IMG/VR virus record: IMGVR_UViG_3300032783_000012
Span: 1 to 20,186 of that record
Reading direction: 5' to 3' (one strand)
DNA length: 20,186 nt
Source of the DNA: a virus
Positions 12,806 through 19,494 of the stretch are shown piece after piece (positions within the stretch are counted from its first letter, which is position 1; the number at the start of each line of letters is the position of its first letter). The position numbers and the translations under genes are program-made. The notes beneath the pieces were generated by a model. It did not search any database. It was not told the origin of the DNA and was given only the letters and a program-made list of their open reading frames with translations.

Positions 12806-14839
12806 TTATGCTGGAGGAGCTCCTCCCCCCTGGACAAGTTGAAAATCTTTTCCCTGAGTCTTATCTCCAGCCTCGTTTATTGCGGTTTCTTTGGGCAGAT
12901 CTGCCCCGGTTGGTCCCTCAACCTTCGGAATATAATTGAGGTCCATAACTTCTTTTGGATCCATTTCGTGAGTCTTCATAACCAGAGAGAGGAATTTTCT
13001 CAGCTCTTCCGGAGTGAGGACTTTCGAAGCGACGGCGATATTATAAAGCTCCGTCTGCCTGTTCGCCTGTTGTTCTTTTGCGATCAGAGATCTTACGCCC
13101 TTTGGTATGATCCTCATGCTTCCGACCAGGCCGACGAATTTTTTCCGGTCCATATTGTAATCAAACTGCCGATGGATCGAATCCTCGATAATGTACCGAT
13201 CCATATTCTTGAGAACAAGCTTCATCCCTTTTGAAGAGGCTGTTTGAAACATAGAGAATCCGGAGGCCGTCGTACCGGCTCCGCCGACCTGAGCGTTGCC
13301 GTGAGAATAAGCGGGGATCGTCATTTCATCGCAGAGAGCCATTAAAAATTTTATCGTCTCGACGAGCTGAGAAGCGATCAACGTTGGCTGATAGAATTCG
13401 ATCGCCTTGATCGTTCCCCTCGAGACATTCTCTCCATACTTGACCCACCATCTTTTCCAGGGAGTCATTTCTCCCTTTTCAAATTCCGAAAGAACGCTTT
13501 CGTCGACGGTGACCTGCGGACCGCTGGCCATGCCCACATTATTGCAAAGGGCCCGGAGGCAGGAATTGATCGCGCCCTGCAAATCCTGAATCACTTCGGG
13601 AAGACCGATCCCGAAAAAGGAATCAGGCAGATTGATAAAAGAACATTTGGAATAATTTCTTTCTCCGAGAGGGTTTTGATTAAGGACGGCCTTGATCACA
13701 TGGCCGCCGATCAGATAACCCTCGACATCGTAAAAGTGATCCTCATCCGGGGCTTTCTCTTTTAATTTCGGAGACCATTCTTGAAGCATCCTTCCCTGGA
13801 CCGGGCCATGGTACTCGAGACAATCGATTTCGTCCCAATCCCAAATCATCGTAGGATCGTTTTTCTCCGCTTCGGCCCGATCGACATCAATCATGGTCCA
13901 CTCGCGGAGCTTACTTCCCGGCTGGCGAGCTTCCTCCAGGACCGCGCGGATTTCATTATCGTCAAATCCTGGAAGGCCCAAAAATCCTTGAATATCGACG
14001 GGAGTATAGCGGAGACGATCGAAGAAATAGCCTTTTTGGAATGAGGTCACGCCCGGCCCCGGATAGATATCGAGAGCCGATCGGCGTTCGTATTGAGGGA
14101 TGATCTCTTTCTCGTAATAGATTTCGGGGATCCCGTCTTCCCGGAATTTTACTTTCCTTCTTGGCTCTTTCCGTCTTATGGGCCCCTTGAGAATTCCGCA
14201 TTTTAAGAAAACATCGGGTGTGATCTTCTCGATCACATCGTACCAATCTCCCTCGACCAGTTGTTCGTGGATCTGTTCTTTCATGTCCTGCGCCTTTTCT
14301 TTGGCGTAGTCCATGATCACTTTTTTTGCTCCCGCCTTGACATCGGGCATCGCCTTTTCGATCATCGAAAGAATATAATCGGAATTTGGCTCTTCCCCGC
14401 CTTGCTGCGCCTGCTGTGTGATCTGTTCTATCGCATTCTGGACGAAGTTTTCAATGAGCTGATTCTCGAGCTTTTCCCCGAGTTCAGGTTTTGGCGTCGG
14501 TTCGATATCGAAAGGAATTTCGTCGAGGAATTCAGAAATTTGAGCGTGAGCGTTTCTCCATTTCGTTTGAGTGTAATTGGCATAGGACTCAGAGCCACCG
14601 AATTCCCGAATGCTTGTGAGCTTATTAGGATCATATTCACCGGAGACCATTCTGAGGTTGCTTAAAATCTGTTGTTCGATATCGATTTTATTTCTCTTGG
14701 CGGCTTCCCATGCTTTGCGGAGATGTCCGGCCAAACTCATTTTGACTATTTCAACTTGCTGCCCAATGGCGAGGAGATTCTCTTCTTCCTTTTGCCTCTC
14801 TTCGATCTGTTTGTTTGTTTTAAACTCGACCAAAGCCAT
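12806..14839 (-). CDS. Portal protein
   Basis: 677 residues. ATG at 14839 has AGGAGG in front, 10 bases after the terminase stop. The N-terminal third contains charged helices (residues about 8-70) and an R-N-A-H-A-Q-I-S-E-F-L-D-E-I-P-F segment, the wing region of large podovirus-type portals. The middle has several W-D-W-D-E-I-D-style strands. The section around residues 395-430 (N-L-P-D-S-F-F-G-I-G-L-P-E-V-I-Q-D-L-Q) leads into the stem helices. Residues about 500-600, including G-T-T-A-S-G-F-S-M-F, are the usual C-terminal crown and clip region. The portal forms a dodecamer at the capsid vertex and the pore for DNA packaging. Length and gene order (terminase, portal, scaffold, coat) agree with a P22-like layout. 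Confidence 0.85.
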   Translation of the reverse strand: MALVEFKTNKQIEERQKEEENLLAIGQQVEIVKMSLAGHLRKAWEAAKRNKIDIEQQILSNLRMVSGEYDPNKLTSIREFGGSESYANYTQTKWRNAHAQISEFLDEIPFDIEPTPKPELGEKLENQLIENFVQNAIEQITQQAQQGGEEPNSDYILSMIEKAMPDVKAGAKKVIMDYAKEKAQDMKEQIHEQLVEGDWYDVIEKITPDVFLKCGILKGPIRRKEPRRKVKFREDGIPEIYYEKEIIPQYERRSALDIYPGPGVTSFQKGYFFDRLRYTPVDIQGFLGLPGFDDNEIRAVLEEARQPGSKLREWTMIDVDRAEAEKNDPTMIWDWDEIDCLEYHGPVQGRMLQEWSPKLKEKAPDEDHFYDVEGYLIGGHVIKAVLNQNPLGERNYSKCSFINLPDSFFGIGLPEVIQDLQGAINSCLRALCNNVGMASGPQVTVDESVLSEFEKGEMTPWKRWWVKYGENVSRGTIKAIEFYQPTLIASQLVETIKFLMALCDEMTIPAYSHGNAQVGGAGTTASGFSMFQTASSKGMKLVLKNMDRYIIEDSIHRQFDYNMDRKKFVGLVGSMRIIPKGVRSLIAKEQQANRQTELYNIAVASKVLTPEELRKFLSLVMKTHEMDPKEVMDLNYIPKVEGPTGADLPKETAINEAGDKTQGKDFQLVQGGGAPPA

Positions 14840-14848
14840 ATCGTCCTC

Positions 14849-16411
14849 CTACAAATGAGCTCCTAAAGAGATCTTTGACGAATGATCCCTTGCGATGTGA
14901 TGATAATAATCTTCTTCTTCTCTCGAAGGGCCCATGGCGGCGTATTGAAGGGCATCATGGACATCGGAGGCCTTGTTCTTAACCGGCTGATCTTTATAAA
15001 TATCTTTCCCGGAAATTTGTTTTCTCTCCATCCGGTACTCTCCGAGAAAACCCTTATGGAGAATTTTGCATCGCTGATTCATTTGATACATCCCGGTCCC
15101 TTCAATCTGAGAAATCAGCATCCGATTGACCGCACCATACCGGGCATCCCAACTATTTGAATAGGCCTTTGCAACATTATCGATCTCCTGGAGCTTGGCT
15201 TCGGCCTTTGCGTTGCTTGGATTTGTGTCGCTTTTTTTTGCGGCGGGATCGAGAATCACAAAAATTCTCGACCATGGAAAACCGGTATAATGGCTCCACA
15301 TAAAGGGTTTTACCGTCTCTCTCAGGAAGGTTCTCGCGTCCGTCGATTCTTCATAGAGCTCATCGTAGGTGCAGAATTTTCCATTCGGAAGACGCTGATT
15401 GATTGTCATGGCCTGATGATTTCCGGTACAGTCCCAACCGAGAATCAGCGGATAGGAGGGATGGGCGTCAAGCTCTTTCGGCGTTTTCTCATTCGGCACA
15501 AGATGAAAATGATCCGCGTAATTTGGATAGACCGGCTTTCCATCCCTCACGTAGCCGTATTTCCCATGGATATAAACCGTGATATATCCTTGATCTTTCC
15601 CGACCATGAGGTTCGAATAATATCCAGGGGGAAGATTTTTCAGGTTTTCGGCTTGCGGGGAAAGGCCTGAAGGCTGTTTAAAGATCGCGGTCATGGGGAC
15701 AGCCTGATCTTCCCCTTTCCCGCAGGAGGGACATATCGGGATCGCCGGCCGTCCATCGATCGTTCTGGGAGTATAAAGAACGTGCCCTCCATCGGAATTT
15801 AAACAAACCGGGCACATTAAAGGTCTCTCGTCTTCGAAGAGATTATAAAACCAGGAATCGGTATCCGGAGGGTTTGTGTCTCCAAACATCCCGTACCAGG
15901 TGCAGCCGCCATCGTCGATCGGAGGATATCTGCCGACACGCCCAAGCATTCCGTCGAAAATGACCTTAGCTATTTCGCGCAGCTCATTAAACCAGCAGGC
16001 TGTCAGGTCCAGGGAGAGAAGGTTTCGAACATCATCCGGCATATCGAGCGGCCGAAACATAATTTCGCTTTCGACGTCCGTCCCATCCGGGGCTTTCATT
16101 CTGAGCTGAAAATTTTTGGCTGTCTTTTCATAGATGCCAAAATTATTCATCCAATGCTCCCAGGTCTTATAGGTCGTATCGCGGAGCTGAGGAGCGGTGT
16201 TTCTGATAACTGCAAACCTCGTTCTCCGGACTCCATCCCGGGGAGAAGGCCTTTGTTCGAAGGCCCGCTTCACGATCTCCATCACCCCGCCACCGGAAGA
16301 CTTTCCGGAACCGAATGGGCCCATTAACGATCGAATAAGGGTGTTGCATTGAGAATATCGCCAAATGGTAGGAACGTCTGAATAGTCAAATCTGACCTGA
16401 GTGCTCTCCAA
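14849..16411 (-). CDS. terL: Terminase large subunit (TerL) with zinc-type insertion
   Basis: 520 residues from TTG at 16411, preceded by GAGGGATC. Walker A is G-P-F-G-S-G-K-S (31-38). The Walker B and catalytic acidic region is S-L-D-L-T-A-C-W-F-N-E (133-143), and the coupling motif is G-D-T-N-P-P (177-182). The nuclease part carries acidic residues in G-W-D-C-T-G (D327), I-L-D-P-A (D388) and A-S-D-V-H-D-A-L (D483, D486). Together these make an ATP-driven DNA-packaging motor with headful or cos cutting activity. An extra segment holds C-P-V-C at 200-203 and C-P-S-C at 227-230, a zinc-ribbon-like pair between ATPase and nuclease. The portal gene follows 10 bases later. TTG use may lower expression, which suits a non-structural enzyme. 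Confidence 0.9.
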   Translation of the reverse strand: MESTQVRFDYSDVPTIWRYSQCNTLIRSLMGPFGSGKSSGGGVMEIVKRAFEQRPSPRDGVRRTRFAVIRNTAPQLRDTTYKTWEHWMNNFGIYEKTAKNFQLRMKAPDGTDVESEIMFRPLDMPDDVRNLLSLDLTACWFNELREIAKVIFDGMLGRVGRYPPIDDGGCTWYGMFGDTNPPDTDSWFYNLFEDERPLMCPVCLNSDGGHVLYTPRTIDGRPAIPICPSCGKGEDQAVPMTAIFKQPSGLSPQAENLKNLPPGYYSNLMVGKDQGYITVYIHGKYGYVRDGKPVYPNYADHFHLVPNEKTPKELDAHPSYPLILGWDCTGNHQAMTINQRLPNGKFCTYDELYEESTDARTFLRETVKPFMWSHYTGFPWSRIFVILDPAAKKSDTNPSNAKAEAKLQEIDNVAKAYSNSWDARYGAVNRMLISQIEGTGMYQMNQRCKILHKGFLGEYRMERKQISGKDIYKDQPVKNKASDVHDALQYAAMGPSREEEDYYHHIARDHSSKISLGAHL

Positions 16412-16432
16412 AAGTGATCCCTCAAAAACACC

Positions 16433-16482
16433 TAAAGAAAAGGCCCCGTCTCTCCCGGCCGGAAAGAGGAGCCTTTTCTTTA
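16433..16482 (-). terminator. Long hairpin upstream of terL, possible terminator or leader element
   Basis: Twelve-base arms TAAAGAAAAGGC (16433-16444) and GCCTTTTCTTTA (16471-16482) enclose a second partial stem (CTCT/AGAG around CCGG). On the transcribed strand, T-rich sequence follows, although not a pure T run. It lies in the gap between the 67-residue gene and the TTG start of terL, so it may end or attenuate upstream transcripts, or structure the terL leader. A further short stem, GCCGG/CCGGC, is at 16497-16511. I see no gene in 16412-16521. Confidence 0.5.
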
Positions 16483-16521
16483 AAGTGGGATTCAGCGCCG
16501 GCAGGACCGGCCCCTATCCTC

Positions 16522-16725
16522 TTACTTATTTACAGCCTGATCGAGTCCGGAATCGTTCTTGTAGGTTCTTTCCCGGCCGACCGTTCCAGTTTCAGCGATC
16601 CCTGCGGCTTCTTCCATCTTACTGACCGTGGGATCAGCGCCAGATTTACGCTGACTAAAATATTTGCCAGCACTTGCGAGAGCGCCACCGAAGGTATCTC
16701 CAAGTCTTTTGCTTTCATCAGGCAT
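16522..16725 (-). CDS. Small hypothetical protein, 67 residues
   Basis: ATG at 16725 has AAAGGGGG upstream. The protein begins P-D-E-S-K-R-L-G-D-T-F-G-G-A-L-A-S-A-G-K (residues 2-20), a helix-like start, followed by polar Ser/Thr/Lys stretches and a basic end. No family is recognised. The gene is next to terL, whose start is 110 bases further on. A competing frame with ATG at 16718 is the same DNA in a neighbouring phase and lacks a good ribosome site. Function unknown; a small virion or packaging accessory protein is one possibility. Confidence 0.6.
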   Translation of the reverse strand: MPDESKRLGDTFGGALASAGKYFSQRKSGADPTVSKMEEAAGIAETGTVGRERTYKNDSGLDQAVNK

Positions 16726-16743
16726 GAGGGCCCCCTTTCTTAA

Positions 16744-16823
16744 TAGCCGCTTCCCCCCGGTGTCGCGGAGGAGAGAGAAGTTTTTTAGCTACAACATACC
16801 ATCTCCCTGCGGAGTAGCGGCTA
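16744..16823 (-). other. 95-base gene-free gap with an 8-base inverted repeat
   Basis: Between the His-rich gene (stop at 16821) and the 67-residue gene (start at 16725) I see no supported frame. TAGCCGCT (16744-16751) and AGCGGCTA (16816-16823) are inverted copies 64 bases apart, the second overlapping the stop codon of the His-rich gene. A long-range stem in the mRNA is possible. No promoter-like pair is convincing. Confidence 0.35.
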
Positions 16824-17078
16824 ATGTTTGTGATGTTTGTGAGCGGCTTTCACGTTGTGGGGATGATCCGAACCATGAGGATGTCCCTCGCTATGCTGAA
16901 TCGCTCTCATTTGTGATTCGTTACGGACAATCTTTCCGGATCCGGAATGGAGCGTTCCCCGTTCATATTCAGCGCGAATGACGGCTGCTCTCTCTTCCGG
17001 TGGAAGTTTCCTTCTCTTCTCTGCACCAGCCCCAAGCTTATCCTCATGCTTGAGCGCGTCAAGCTGCCTTTTATTCAT
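16821..17078 (-). CDS. Small phage protein with G-x-L-H-S-G-S-G motif and His-rich tail
   Basis: 85 residues. ATG at 17078 is chosen because GGAGG lies 6 bases upstream and the start overlaps the stop of the 36-residue gene by 8 bases. An in-frame start seven codons earlier has no comparable site. The middle (about 38-60) reads E-Y-E-R-G-T-L-H-S-G-S-G-K followed by Q-M-R-A-I-Q-H-S-E. This resembles a short family of unknown function common in phages and environmental bacteria (DUF6496 as I recall it, not searched). The last 24 residues contain nine histidines and could bind metal. The N-terminal half is basic and helical. A nucleic-acid or virion-associated role is possible but not shown. Confidence 0.65.
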   Translation of the reverse strand: MNKRQLDALKHEDKLGAGAEKRRKLPPEERAAVIRAEYERGTLHSGSGKIVRNESQMRAIQHSEGHPHGSDHPHNVKAAHKHHKH

Positions 17079-17181
17079 CGCTATCCTCCGGTGGATCATT
17101 TTTTGTAATGACAGGGTTTTTTAACAGGTCTTCTTCGGCTCTTGAATAAACGGGATGATCGTCTGTGTGAGGGAAAGGCAT
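17071..17181 (-). CDS. Tiny hypothetical protein, 36 residues
   Basis: I found this frame by reading the 115-base gap between two annotated-size genes. ATG at 17181 is preceded by AAGGA, which overlaps the upstream stop, and the TAA stop overlaps the next gene's start (ATGAATAA, 8 bases). The product starts M-P-F-P-H-T-D-D-H-P-V-Y and is acidic, with helix-like S-R-A-E-E-D-L-L-K-N in the middle. It has no recognised family. The two-sided overlap and the ribosome site make it more likely real than chance. It is too short for length-filtered gene calling. Confidence 0.5.
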   Translation of the reverse strand: MPFPHTDDHPVYSRAEEDLLKNPVITKNDPPEDSDE

Positions 17182-17193
17182 GATATCCGTTCC

Positions 17194-17430
17194 TTAGTGC
17201 CGGCAGAGATGTTCTCCGCTGTGATGGGTCGATATTTTTGATTTCCCGATCGCGGATGTTTTGATATCATGGTCAAGATCACCCTTGCTTCCCGTCTTTC
17301 TCTTCTTCGCAAAATCGTGAAGCTGGCTCTTGCTCATTTTCAACATCCCCCGGTTTCGCTTGTAAAGCTTTTCCGGTTCGTGCTCCGCGATCGCCGCCGC
17401 CTTTCGTTGTGCTTCGCTTTCTGATGGCAT
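17194..17430 (-). CDS. Small phage protein, DUF3008-like
   Basis: 78 residues. ATG at 17430 has a good AAAGGAGA site 6 bases upstream. The pattern at the start, M-P-S-E-S-E-A-Q-R-K-A-A-A, and M-S-K-S-Q-L-H-D-F-A-K-K-R-K (about 32-45) resembles small phage proteins of the DUF3008 type (M-P-x-x-S-K-x-Q then M-S-x-x-x-L-x-D-F-A). The second half is basic and then His-containing, and no catalytic motif is seen. Its first 152 bases lie inside the preceding zinc-finger gene in another frame. The ribosome site supports this frame. Role unknown. Confidence 0.65.
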   Translation of the reverse strand: MPSESEAQRKAAAIAEHEPEKLYKRNRGMLKMSKSQLHDFAKKRKTGSKGDLDHDIKTSAIGKSKISTHHSGEHLCRH

Positions 17431-17647
17431 CGAAGTCTCCTTTGATGATTTCTAACCCTTTTGGACTTGGAATTAATTCCCATCTTAATTCGCCATTTCG
17501 TAAAATGTCAATACAATTATTGCAAGTAAAGAAAAAACCGACGATATGACCGTCCCGGTGATGGCCGATAAGCTGAAGGCTTTTCGTCTCCCCGCAGATC
17601 ATACAATGGCCCATTTCATAGAGGTTGTTTAGGAGCTTCTCCACCAT
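17279..17647 (-). CDS. Zinc-finger protein, degenerate HNH-like
   Basis: 122 residues from ATG at 17647. A TTG start four codons earlier and an ATG at 17614, just after the upstream stop, are alternatives. The core has C-M-I-C (residues 15-18), H-H-R-D-G-H (29-34) and C-N-N-C (42-45), the spacing of a treble-clef or HNH-type zinc finger. The usual C-x-x-C-H and N-x-x-H ending of active HNH nucleases is absent, so catalysis is doubtful. HNH-type proteins often sit next to terminase genes, as this one does. The last 50 codons are low-complexity, Gly/Lys/Glu-rich, and overlap the next gene in another frame, so the domain probably ends near residue 75. Confidence 0.65.
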   Translation of the reverse strand: MVEKLLNNLYEMGHCMICGETKSLQLIGHHRDGHIVGFFFTCNNCIDILRNGELRWELIPSPKGLEIIKGDFDAIRKRSTTKGGGDRGARTGKALQAKPGDVENEQEPASRFCEEEKDGKQG

Positions 17648-18122
17648 TTTTCTCTTCAACCTTACCTACGATATTTTTTGAAAGGTCGCTTCCGGGCGGG
17701 GCAACAAGCATGAGGGTCGGACCATAATTATTGATATTTGCCTTTTCCCCGACCTGGCTCTCACCGTCCGGAGGAATGAGTTTACCAAGCTGCTTAGGAG
17801 GATAGAACATCACATTTTGTTTAATATCGTCCGTCACGTCTCGAGCGATTTTTGTGTTGGAGTCCTCGATCGCAGCGCGGAATCGTTCCATCTCTTTTTT
17901 TTCTTCCGGGCTTGCGTCGTTGATATCAAATTGACCGGTAAGGGAGTTATCGTCTTTGGAAAGGAGCTCCATTCTCTTTTTTTGCCAGCCATAGAATGTC
18001 GACCACTTTTGGATCGTCGAGATGGACTTTCCAAACTGTTTCGCCACCGCCTTATAATTCGGGAATTTGACGAAATAATTAAAGGCGTCTATGTGCCAAT
18101 CGGCTTTTACGAGGTTTCCCAT
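17616..18122 (-). CDS. Probable terminase small subunit, HTH type
   Basis: 168 residues. ATG at 18122 is chosen because it overlaps the upstream stop by one base (TGATG) with GGGAG in front. A TTG one codon earlier is possible. Residues about 16-48 form a clear helix-turn-helix: F-P-N-Y-K-A-V-A-K-Q-F-G-K-S-I-S-T-I-Q-K-W, followed by Y-G-W-Q-K-K-R. That is the DNA-recognition pattern seen in small terminases that insert before W-x-x-K-R. The central part is acidic and helical (about 65-100), probably for oligomerisation. The C-terminus is Pro/Gly-rich and perhaps contacts TerL. It lies about 1.2 kb above terL, separated by five small genes, which is less usual than adjacency. A transcription regulator is the main alternative. 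Confidence 0.7.
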   Translation of the reverse strand: MGNLVKADWHIDAFNYFVKFPNYKAVAKQFGKSISTIQKWSTFYGWQKKRMELLSKDDNSLTGQFDINDASPEEKKEMERFRAAIEDSNTKIARDVTDDIKQNVMFYPPKQLGKLIPPDGESQVGEKANINNYGPTLMLVAPPGSDLSKNIVGKVEEKNGGEAPKQPL

Positions 18123-18433
18123 CAACTATCTCCCGGCTTCATGATTTCGGGAATAATAATCAATGGGACTTCTTTCGTGAGCTTCATCATGAGCTCCCTG
18201 GTCATTCGATTTATTCCCGCGCAATGAACCATGATCATCTCCCCCTCTTCTTTGCCGCCATCTCTCACGATTCTCTTAGCAAGCTCAAAAATGCTTGACG
18301 TAAGAAGCCTAATAGCAAGGGGTTCGCTTAATCCGGCATAGTGAGCGGAAGACTTCATGTCTTTAAAAAGAACGATCGTGATTTCACCGACTTTTGTGTA
18401 ATCCCTGTGCGGCGGCTTTAATTCTTCAGCCAT
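18122..18433 (-). CDS. Hypothetical protein, 103 residues
   Basis: ATG at 18433 has AAGGAGG 10 bases upstream, a site formed by the last codons of the preceding gene. The protein has a strand at E-I-T-I-V-L-F-K-D (about 17-25), a helix from L-S-E-P-L-A-I-R-L-L (about 35-44) onwards and a second strand E-M-I-M-V-H-C-A-G. It ends with a V-P-L-I-I-I-P-E strand. This alternating order suggests a small alpha/beta protein. No family is recognised. It is translationally linked to the helix-turn-helix gene by a one-base stop/start overlap, so it may act with packaging functions. Confidence 0.65.
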   Translation of the reverse strand: MAEELKPPHRDYTKVGEITIVLFKDMKSSAHYAGLSEPLAIRLLTSSIFELAKRIVRDGGKEEGEMIMVHCAGINRMTRELMMKLTKEVPLIIIPEIMKPGDS

Positions 18434-18438
18434 TTCCC

Positions 18439-18840
18439 TTAAACCTCCTTCTTCACGCCCGGGACATATTTCATCGCCTCGAGCTCTTCCTTGCTTGGAG
18501 CTGTATCCCCGAGAACCTGTCCCGTAACACGGATCGTTTTCTGTTCGGATTCGATTTTCTCAAGCTCCGCCTCCTGGACTTCGATCAGGGAGATCAGATC
18601 CTCTTTGATCTCCGGAAATTTATTGATATGGACAAGAATCTTCCGCTGGACCAGCTCCATTTCGATATTTTGAATATACTGGCCTTTCTCGTTTTTGTCG
18701 AGAAAAGTGGGTTTCCACGATTCGGCATCGAACCCCAAAGTCTTTATGACCTTCAGACGGCGCTCCCGGCCGAGTTTCCAAAAACGATGTCGGAGATTCT
18801 TAAACTCTTCTTCCGGATTTTCTATTTGATTCTCTTCCAT
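18439..18840 (-). CDS. Hypothetical helical protein, 133 residues
   Basis: ATG at 18840 is preceded by GAGGAG. The protein is charged and almost wholly helical. A first block, F-W-K-L-G-R-E-R-R-L-K-V-I-K-T-L-G-F (about 20-37), is followed by a W-K-P-T-F-L-D-K loop and Y-I-Q-N-I-E-M-E-L-V-Q-R-K-I. Then comes a possible coiled coil, L-I-S-L-I-E-V-Q-E-A-E-L-E-K-I-E (about 82-97). The end is short and flexible. I do not recognise a family. It sits five bases above the next gene, so it is part of the pre-terminase operon. A small adaptor or DNA-associated role is possible but is not shown by any motif. Confidence 0.65.
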   Translation of the reverse strand: MEENQIENPEEEFKNLRHRFWKLGRERRLKVIKTLGFDAESWKPTFLDKNEKGQYIQNIEMELVQRKILVHINKFPEIKEDLISLIEVQEAELEKIESEQKTIRVTGQVLGDTAPSKEELEAMKYVPGVKKEV

Positions 18841-18995
18841 TTTTTATCTCCTCTCCTTTCCCTCTCAAATAGTCAAAAGCGTGAGTTTTACCAGGATGCG
18901 CGTGCCGGCGACGAATGGAGGTGATTTTTAAACCGCCCCGACCATCCCCCTGGGATCTCGAAACACCGGACACCCCGAGTCTAATTGTTGGAGAC
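18841..18995 (-). other. 155-base gap with fragmentary reading frames
   Basis: No frame here has both a good start and good length. Two candidates were read on the minus strand. One is a 23-residue frame whose ATG overlaps the previous stop (ATGA) with GGGAG upstream. The other is a 57-residue frame from a GTG at 18973 to a stop at 18800 that contains R-R-R-H-A-H-P-G-K-T-H-A-F-D-Y-L-R, which looks protein-like but lacks a ribosome site. Either a tiny gene or a decayed one is possible. No clear promoter or terminator was seen. Confidence 0.3.
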
Positions 18996-19214
18996 TCATC
19001 CTTTTCTCCCTTGCGAATAAATCCTCTTGTAAAAGGGCACTTTGTCAGAAGACATACTGACGCCCTGGAGGATCGACACGATAGCCCCTAAAGTTCCGCG
19101 GCCGAAACTTTTTCCACCGCCGCCGCTGCCGCCACCCCAACTTTCAAAACGGAAAGAACGATTCTTTCCGCTTTTCCCACGAACCCGGATCCCAAAAAGC
19201 GCGTGAGGCATCAT
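18996..19214 (-). CDS. Small glycine-rich hypothetical protein, 72 residues
   Basis: ATG at 19214 has AAAGGTGA upstream, and the next codon is also ATG, so the start may be one residue shorter. The protein begins P-H-A-L-F-G-I-R-V-R-G-K, then has a glycine-rich stretch with W-G-G-G-S-G-G-G-G-K (about 26-35). A hydrophobic L-G-A-I-V-S-I-L-Q-G-V-S follows (about 42-53), with a basic end. It is strongly basic. No family is recognised. It could be a small nucleic-acid-binding or virion protein. It lies among the early-positioned small genes before the terminase. Confidence 0.55.
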   Translation of the reverse strand: MMPHALFGIRVRGKSGKNRSFRFESWGGGSGGGGKSFGRGTLGAIVSILQGVSMSSDKVPFYKRIYSQGRKG

Positions 19215-19251
19215 GTTTTTTCACCTTTGGAATAATTTTTGGAAAAAAATC

Positions 19252-19494
19252 TCACTCTTTTTTCTGCCCATTCCCGGGAAGGATATTTTTGGGGGGAATG
19301 AACCCCGGAACAATGATCTTAGATCGAGCATTCAGCTCTTGCCCGATTAAAGAAGCTGCCAACTGACACAAAATCATTGCCAGGGCTTCCGGATTGATTG
19401 TATCGGAATGGATCCCGAATTGATTTTCCGATACCTTAAAAACTTCGGCCACGACTTCATGTTTCTTTTCGATTGGAATCAAATTTTCAGGCAT
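19252..19494 (-). CDS. Hypothetical protein, 80 residues
   Basis: The start is ATG at 19494, with GAGGAGG at a good distance and an 8-base overlap with the upstream stop. An in-frame upstream start at 19542 lacks a site and would overlap far more. The protein has an N-terminal strand, then H-E-V-V-A-E-V-F-K-V (about 12-21), and a helix with I-N-P-E-A-L-A-M-I-L-C-Q-L-A-A-S-L (about 33-49). It ends in a proline-containing, Gly/Lys-rich tail. No family is recognised. A small helical accessory protein of the pre-terminase cluster is the most that can be said. Confidence 0.6.
   Translation of the reverse strand: MPENLIPIEKKHEVVAEVFKVSENQFGIHSDTINPEALAMILCQLAASLIGQELNARSKIIVPGFIPPKNILPGNGQKKE

Noticed and set aside
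17121-17312. 63-codon minus-strand frame across the DUF3008-like gene end
   Set aside because: It has no ribosome site and overlaps two better-supported frames, including the 36-residue gene.
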